Source: Botryococcus braunii (lineage: Eukaryota > Chlorophyta > Trebouxiophyceae). Taken from it: a stretch of DNA of 12,073 bases. This document shows positions 8,432-12,073 of this stretch, in pieces (position 1 is the first letter of the stretch; every line of letters starts with the position of its first letter). The notes beneath the pieces are model-generated. The model did not search any database and was not told the DNA's origin. It worked only from the letters and a program-made list of their open reading frames with translations. The stretch covers positions 1-12,073 of the forward strand of contig MVGU01002053.1 in the NCBI GenBank assembly GCA_002005505.1, read 5' to 3'. Both the position numbers and the translations under genes were made by a program.

Positions 8432-8765
8432 GGAGTATGGGTGAATACACACCCATAGGCAGAGCCACTGCGAGATTTCGCACTTCAAATGGCAGGCATG
8501 TTTGCGAAGCCAATTTCCTTTGCAATTGGCATGGGCCATCACCATCCATCGGGTTCAAGGCCTTTCCATGGATCGCGCCGTGATAGACCTTGGACGCACA
8601 ATATTCGCTCATGGGCAAGCTTACGTTGCCCTTAGTAGAGTGCGGAGTCTTGATGGGGTTTTGCTTATCGGCTTGGTTGAACGAAGTCTCTATAAGGCTG
8701 ACCCCAAGGTCGCCGAAGAGTATGCACGATTAAGGCAGGCAGAGGCTCGGATGCTATCCATCTAG
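8432..8765 (+). pseudogene. Helitron exon 15: helicase motifs V and VI and C-terminus
   Basis: Motif V is [19 protein letters not shown], and motif VI is [13 protein letters not shown] (YVALSR at 8622-8639). The protein ends MLSI-TAG at 8763-8765, shortly after motif VI as expected, so there is no C-terminal extension such as an endonuclease domain. The first part of the exon, joined by phase from exon 14, is in a different frame ([13 protein letters not shown]) and must shift by one or two bases before about 8505, probably near the T-run of GCATGTTTGCG. Confidence 0.8.
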
Positions 8766-9108
8766 GACGCCACAAGACTAAGCAACTCAGCGCATGTAGG
8801 AACTACAATTTGGGAAGCATTAGTATTGAGAATGAAGCATTTACATGCATCCATGCTCATGTTCATACGTCAACTGATCTCGGCAGCAGAGACCTTGGTT
8901 TTACCTTAGTAAAAGTCTAGCCTTACCGAGTGCCGCTATCATTGTCTCAAGGTAGAATGTATTACAGCGCGGTGAAGTCATTTGCAATAGTATTTGTCGT
9001 ATTTTGTATGCACTTAAGACGTTTGTAATTCCAACTCGTGTTCACTGACGTGTCTTCCATTCCTCGGTCACCACCACCATTAATGCCCAATTGCGGCTCA
9101 CGCCATCT
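8766..9108. other. Helitron 3' flank, no gene seen
   Basis: No gene is apparent. A short hairpin (arms 8899-8904 and 8909-8914) is followed by CTAG at 8917-8920, loosely like a Helitron 3' end, but the next base is C rather than the T expected at an AT insertion site and the hairpin is AT-rich. The real 3' end was not located. Confidence 0.4.
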
Positions 9109-9339
9109 TCACGTACCGCCAAAGGCCGGGGCTGAAGCTGGCCCTTTCAGCAATACTCGTCGCCAGCGATTGTGCCTGTATCGCGGCAATATGCGCCGCC
9201 GAATCGAACCCCGGCTTAAAGCCACCCTCGCAGCTAACTCGAGCTCCAGCTTCTTCGTCAACTCCGCGAGGTGGACCTCGACCGGCTCGAGCTTTGCGAA
9301 ATACTCCCCGATGTCATGAATCAACTGCTGCACCGCCAT
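9109..9339 (-). CDS. Possible minus-strand exon, unrecognised, helical Glu/Leu-rich start
   Basis: It starts at ATG 9339 on the minus strand. The first 40 residues (MAVQQLIHDIGEYFAKLE and onward, with LAELTKKLELELA) look like a charged amphipathic or coiled-coil helix with regular GC-ending codons. After that the sequence turns Arg-rich and loses this character, which suggests a splice site near residue 40 or a frame lost to decay. A TATA-like sequence lies about 95 bases upstream (9434-9441 on the + strand). The family is not recognised; a transposon gag or host protein is possible. Confidence 0.25.
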   Translation of the reverse strand: MAVQQLIHDIGEYFAKLEPVEVHLAELTKKLELELAARVALSRGSIRRRILPRYRHNRWRRVLLKGPASAPAFGGT

Positions 9340-10129
9340 CTCGGGACTGGTAGTCCTTTGATTAACCTGCCCCCTCTGGGGTGCAGGTTTTCCACAGGCG
9401 GGGAGCGACAGCCTTGGATGCCCGCTGGGGAGGCTTATAATGAGGACGCAGAGGTAACGCCTCGGCCGCGCAAGAATCTACGCGATTTGGTAGGGGAGAC
9501 AAATAATTTCGGAAAAAAATTCGGTTGCCAACTGTCTGAGAAATAAACAGGCCTCAGCTCCGCCGAGATGCGGTGTAGCTCCGAGGTCCGGAAGCCATCC
9601 GTAAGCCCTCTAAATCGCAAATCTAGCGTGGGAAGATGGGAAGGGGCGGCGTGGCAGCCTGAGCGGAGGCTTTTGTACAGCCTTTGTACAGCTTTGTATT
9701 GTGGTGTATTGCAGGGTGACGCCGCGCTGGGAAGCGCCGCAGAGGCCGTTGGGGGGCAATCTTGCTTGCCAGATTCCGAATCCGCCGCACGTGCCCTGCA
9801 TGTGCTGGTACTGCTGCGCTGTCAAGGGGCGCTTTCAGACGCGTCATTGTGCCACGTGATTCATGTGAATCTGTCATCTGCTTTGTTGCTGCGAGTGCCG
9901 CGCTGACGTGCACTCCGAAAAACCATCGACACGGGACTTCCAAGGTTAAGCAGACGTAATGAGGCTCGGCTAATCTCAACGTTTTTATATTTCATGGTCT
10001 TCTGAAAAGTTTCAAGGGCTGCGAGGAGTGATTTACGGGGATATGATGGAAACTGTTTTCCACGACGAGCGACGAACATCGATGTGCCCACTTTCAAGGT
10101 TTCTGACTTCGGCCATCAAGAATAAGGTA
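9340..10129. other. GC-richer stretch with no assigned gene
   Basis: Several overlapping short frames exist on both strands, none with recognisable motifs. A 10-base tandem word (tttgtacagc) occurs at about 9672-9692. The composition is more GC-rich than the left flank, in line with a different repeat or a gene remnant. Confidence 0.4.
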
Positions 10130-10522
10130 TTAATGACATAGCTTAAGGCAGTCGATATCGATATTCGATATGGTATTTGTACAATTAGTTTGCGGATCGC
10201 GTATTTTGGGTTTGCCATCCGGGAGCACGGATATCGATGTAACCAAATACAATTTTCCAGAGCTTGCCCAGCCACGCCAACACTGTTTTCTAACATTCAA
10301 AGGCACTGATAGTCTTAATTGTTCAGTAAGCGTACAAGAAACGGGATCGTGTTTTCCGGTTCCGCCATCCGCGCATCTGCCTACGACTTTACCGTATGTT
10401 TCTAGTGCTGCCTTTATCTGTGCATATATCTGGGTCATATTCGTCATTGTTAAGATGGCAGAACCAGATTTGCTATTATGATGTTTGTCTCCCCGTGCAC
10501 ATCTCACATACCTTGCTTGCAT
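10130..10522 (-). CDS. Possible minus-strand Cys-containing exon, unrecognised
   Basis: A 130-codon frame with no internal stop, ending in TAA at 10130. Six Cys are spread over the C-terminal 100 residues (in GRCADG, VSCTL, KQCWRG, TNCTN, IDCLKLC), which might suggest a secreted or metal-binding protein, but no family is recognised. On the minus strand it follows the frame at 10514-10740. That frame ends at a good donor (CAAG|GTATGTG), and an AG at the end of GGCAGCACTAG would join the two in frame over about 110 nt. Confidence 0.25.
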   Translation of the reverse strand: MQARYVRCARGDKHHNSKSGSAILTMTNMTQIYAQIKAALETYGKVVGRCADGGTGKHDPVSCTLTEQLRLSVPLNVRKQCWRGWASSGKLYLVTSISVLPDGKPKIRDPQTNCTNTISNIDIDCLKLCH

Positions 10523-10740
10523 CCCAACCTAATTGCGCCTGCCAAGCTTTTCCGCACTGGATTGCGCCTGCTATCTGCACGGAAATTGGGGGCAGGTTGC
10601 GCCTCTCCCCCTGGGAAGGCCCCTATATTTTCGGTTAGCTTTGCCTTCGTGAACTCACGAAGATTTTCGAAGCTCAAGCCGTTCGCGACATCCGGCACTC
10701 GGGGGTTTTTCCTGGCCAGGTAGGCCAAGAATCGTCCCAA
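10514..10740 (-). CDS. Possible minus-strand exon ending at a splice donor
   Basis: Read on the minus strand, the frame starts as LGRFLAYLARKNPRVPDV and continues with NLREFTKAKLTENIGAF, a balanced composition resembling real coding sequence, then becomes Arg/Pro-rich. There is no ATG at its left edge (the first codon is TTG), so it would be an internal exon or begin upstream in the hairpin region. It ends at AAGCAAG|GTATGTG, a strong donor match. The family is not recognised. A gag-like reading is possible given the retroelement-like features upstream (10730-11004). Confidence 0.25.
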
Positions 10741-10953
10741 ATCGTCCCAATAGCAATCCTCCTAGTAGGAGGCACTGCTATGAACGTATTTCGCAACCCC
10801 AACGGTACCTCAACGAGAGTACGAAGTGCCATCACGCGAACCCTGGGTTCACGCACACGGACCCCAGGTCCGTAAAACAAGCAAGATACGCGAGAGATCT
10901 TAAACCCCGAGGTTTTAAAATACTCTCGCCGATACCAGTTGTAGTATCTTGCT
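10730..10953. repeat. Cluster of inverted repeats
   Basis: Five hairpins lie in 220 bases. These are an imperfect stem of about 15 bp at 10750-10781 (perfect core cctccta/taggagg), 6-bp arms at 10838-10850, perfect 7-bp arms with a 3-base loop at 10857-10873, and an imperfect stem at 10891-10928. The last is enclosed by perfect 10-bp arms at 10880-10889 and 10944-10953. A 10-base tandem word (aatcgtccca) precedes them at about 10732-10749. The density suggests a transposon terminal or regulatory region, though the function is unknown. Confidence 0.7.
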
Positions 10954-11004
10954 GATCTCAAGTTCGTGTGAGTTGTAGTATCTTGCTGATCTCAAGTTCG
11001 TGTG
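10937..11004. repeat. 34-bp perfect tandem duplication
   Basis: The 34 bases 10937-10970 are repeated without change at 10971-11004. Each copy contains the arm gtatcttgct that pairs with 10880-10889. On the minus strand the inner edge reads TACTACAAC followed by TGGTATC, which resembles an LTR end followed by a tRNA primer-binding site, but the match stops after about seven bases. Confidence 0.9.
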
Positions 11005-11454
11005 AGAATGACCTCACACAGTTGCGACCCGTCTGATTGCACCCCGCCAGCCAAGCTGGCCAGATTACATAATGAGGTCATCGTACCCCGCTCTCCGATC
11101 ACGCGCTATCGGCTCGATGCCGATCGGTTCCCCAAGGGACCCCTTTCGCTCGGATCGTTACACTGAAGAATTTGGCGGACATCTTACAAAACCACTCGTC
11201 CCTGTGTTGTTTAAGATTCACCGCAAAACACTTGGTGTAGTTTCCCGCGAGTGATGTCTTACTTTCCGGCTGGTGTTGACCATGACCGAGAGACCACGTG
11301 CAAAGGCGGAGGGTGAGGAGATTTGCTACCTCCTTCACTAGTAACTCCCCCGAAGCACGCCTGACCCGTAAGCATGTACTACAGTGGGCGTGTTGCCTAA
11401 GAAGTAGTACAATAGCTGGACCTCTGAAACGTCCAAGGGGAAGTGTTGTAGGTA
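11005..11454. other. Stretch without a recognisable gene
   Basis: Short frames only, none with recognisable motifs. The start has a small inverted repeat (tgtgag/ctcaca, about 11000-11018). It may belong to the same repeat unit as the hairpin cluster. Confidence 0.35.
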
Positions 11455-11793
11455 ATTGTTGAGTTGTGAACATACATTATAGAATGCCTTGTGCTTTAGG
11501 TGATCTTCAAATATACATTATTAGGATACGGGTCCACTATCCACATAAGGTACCTCGAGACACGTTCGGATGAGGTCTACTTCGAACATAAGGTACATTG
11601 TGATCGTGATCACACGTTTGTGATCGAACTCTTAAGGCTGCTGTCGTCGCTTAGTCGGCCAACTGGTTTGGAAAGATGCTGGGCATTCTTGATGCTAGTC
11701 TTGTCCATTGAGTTAGATGTGCAATATAGCAGACAGTCGTCCGGACTGGAGCTTGAGGCACCTACTTTAACGACCTGTCTGCATGTTTACAGG
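11455..11793 (+). repeat. Repeat element of about 340 bp (copy 2)
   Basis: It is related to 6201-6545 in the Helitron intron. The first 143 bases are nearly identical, and the remainder is diverged. Like copy 1 it begins ATTGTTGAGTTGTGAAC and ends in TTACAGG. Near its 3' part both copies keep a short stem cagtc/gactg (here about 11734-11748) with different loops. No protein is recognised. Confidence 0.85.
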
Positions 11794-11991
11794 TGCGACG
11801 AAGCAGTGTGTGGTGTGTAAGATGTGCATGTGTGATTGCTGAAGTGTGAGTGAACCATCTTAGTGTACAATCAAGCACCCAAACAGTTAAGGGACGGAGG
11901 CTTGATTGAGTATAGGAAGGTACTCGTTCTTAGCCGTCAGGAGCTTATCCTGGTTGTTGATCGTAGTTCTCACTGTCAGATCATCGTGTAA

Positions 11992-12073
11992 CCAACTGGT
12001 TTGGAAAGATGCTGGGCATTCTTGATGCTAGTCTTGTCCATTGAGTTAGATGTGCAATATAGCAGACAGTCGG
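11992..12073 (+). repeat. Partial third copy of the repeat, cut by the window edge
   Basis: The 81 bases 11992-12072 are identical to 11659-11739, 333 bases upstream. The intervening segment (11794-11991) has no counterpart in the Helitron-intron copy, and nothing else is recognised in it. The exact identity suggests a recent tandem duplication, or an assembly duplicate, running beyond the window. Confidence 0.9.

Noticed and set aside
8870..8877. CTGA followed by T as another candidate Helitron 3' end
   Set aside because: No hairpin precedes it. CTRR followed by T is common by chance.
8899..8920. Hairpin plus CTAG as the Helitron 3' terminus
   Set aside because: The stem is only 6 bp and AT-rich, the spacing to CTAG is 2 bases, and the following base is C instead of T. 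Without a paired 5' TC end the call is unsupported.
9180..9215. Minus-strand GGTTCGATTC resembling a tRNA T-arm or B box
   Set aside because: The flanking bases do not form the required 5-bp stem, and no anticodon arm or acceptor stem can be drawn.
10130..10210. Clustered ATCGATAT-type palindromes as an origin or operator
   Set aside because: The words are short and AT-rich and lie inside a possible coding frame. There is no other support.

Overview
The window looks like repeat-rich nuclear DNA of a eukaryote. It carries one long, decayed, intron-rich Helitron (rolling-circle transposon) gene on the + strand, flanked by fragments of other repeats and possible minus-strand genes. The introns are GT-AG and mostly 74-99 nt. 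There are no bacterial operon features and no intact host gene. A streptophyte (plant or alga) is a guess only; nothing here fixes the taxon.

Layout. 1-1200 holds a minus-strand repeat family in two forms: a copy in which exons are directly joined (about 423-840), and a second copy of two of those exons (1004-1071 and 1158-1195) separated by an 86-nt GT-AG intron. 1200-1760 shows nothing recognisable. 1760-8765 is the Helitron Rep-helicase gene, about 14 exons in order: an Arg-rich repeat N-terminus, a Cys-motif and linker region, the Helitron N-terminal domain, the HUH motif (HIH, 4310-4318), a His/Cys motif with the paired Tyr motif (5486-5500), a linker, then a Pif1-family helicase (Walker A 7070-7093, Walker B 7419-7436, ending at 8765). 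The HUH and Tyr exons are separated by a 661-nt intron filled with a 543-nt purine-free microsatellite.

The Helitron is a pseudogene as read: in-frame stops at 1853, 2682, 2811 and 5922, and at least four net frame changes. Its domain order and splice phases are still readable, so decay is probably recent. The helitron ends (5' TC, 3' hairpin plus CTRR) could not be assigned.

8766-12073 contains possible minus-strand exons of unknown function (9109-9339, 10130-10740), a cluster of hairpins next to a 34-bp tandem repeat with a weak retrotransposon primer-binding-site resemblance (10730-11004), and an element of about 340 bp (11455-11793) whose relative nearly fills one intron of the Helitron (6201-6545). 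An 81-bp stretch of that element is repeated exactly 333 bp downstream at the window edge.

No clearly new biological system is demonstrated. The best leads are the intronless/intron-containing pair at the left end and the repeat shared between a Helitron intron and the right flank.
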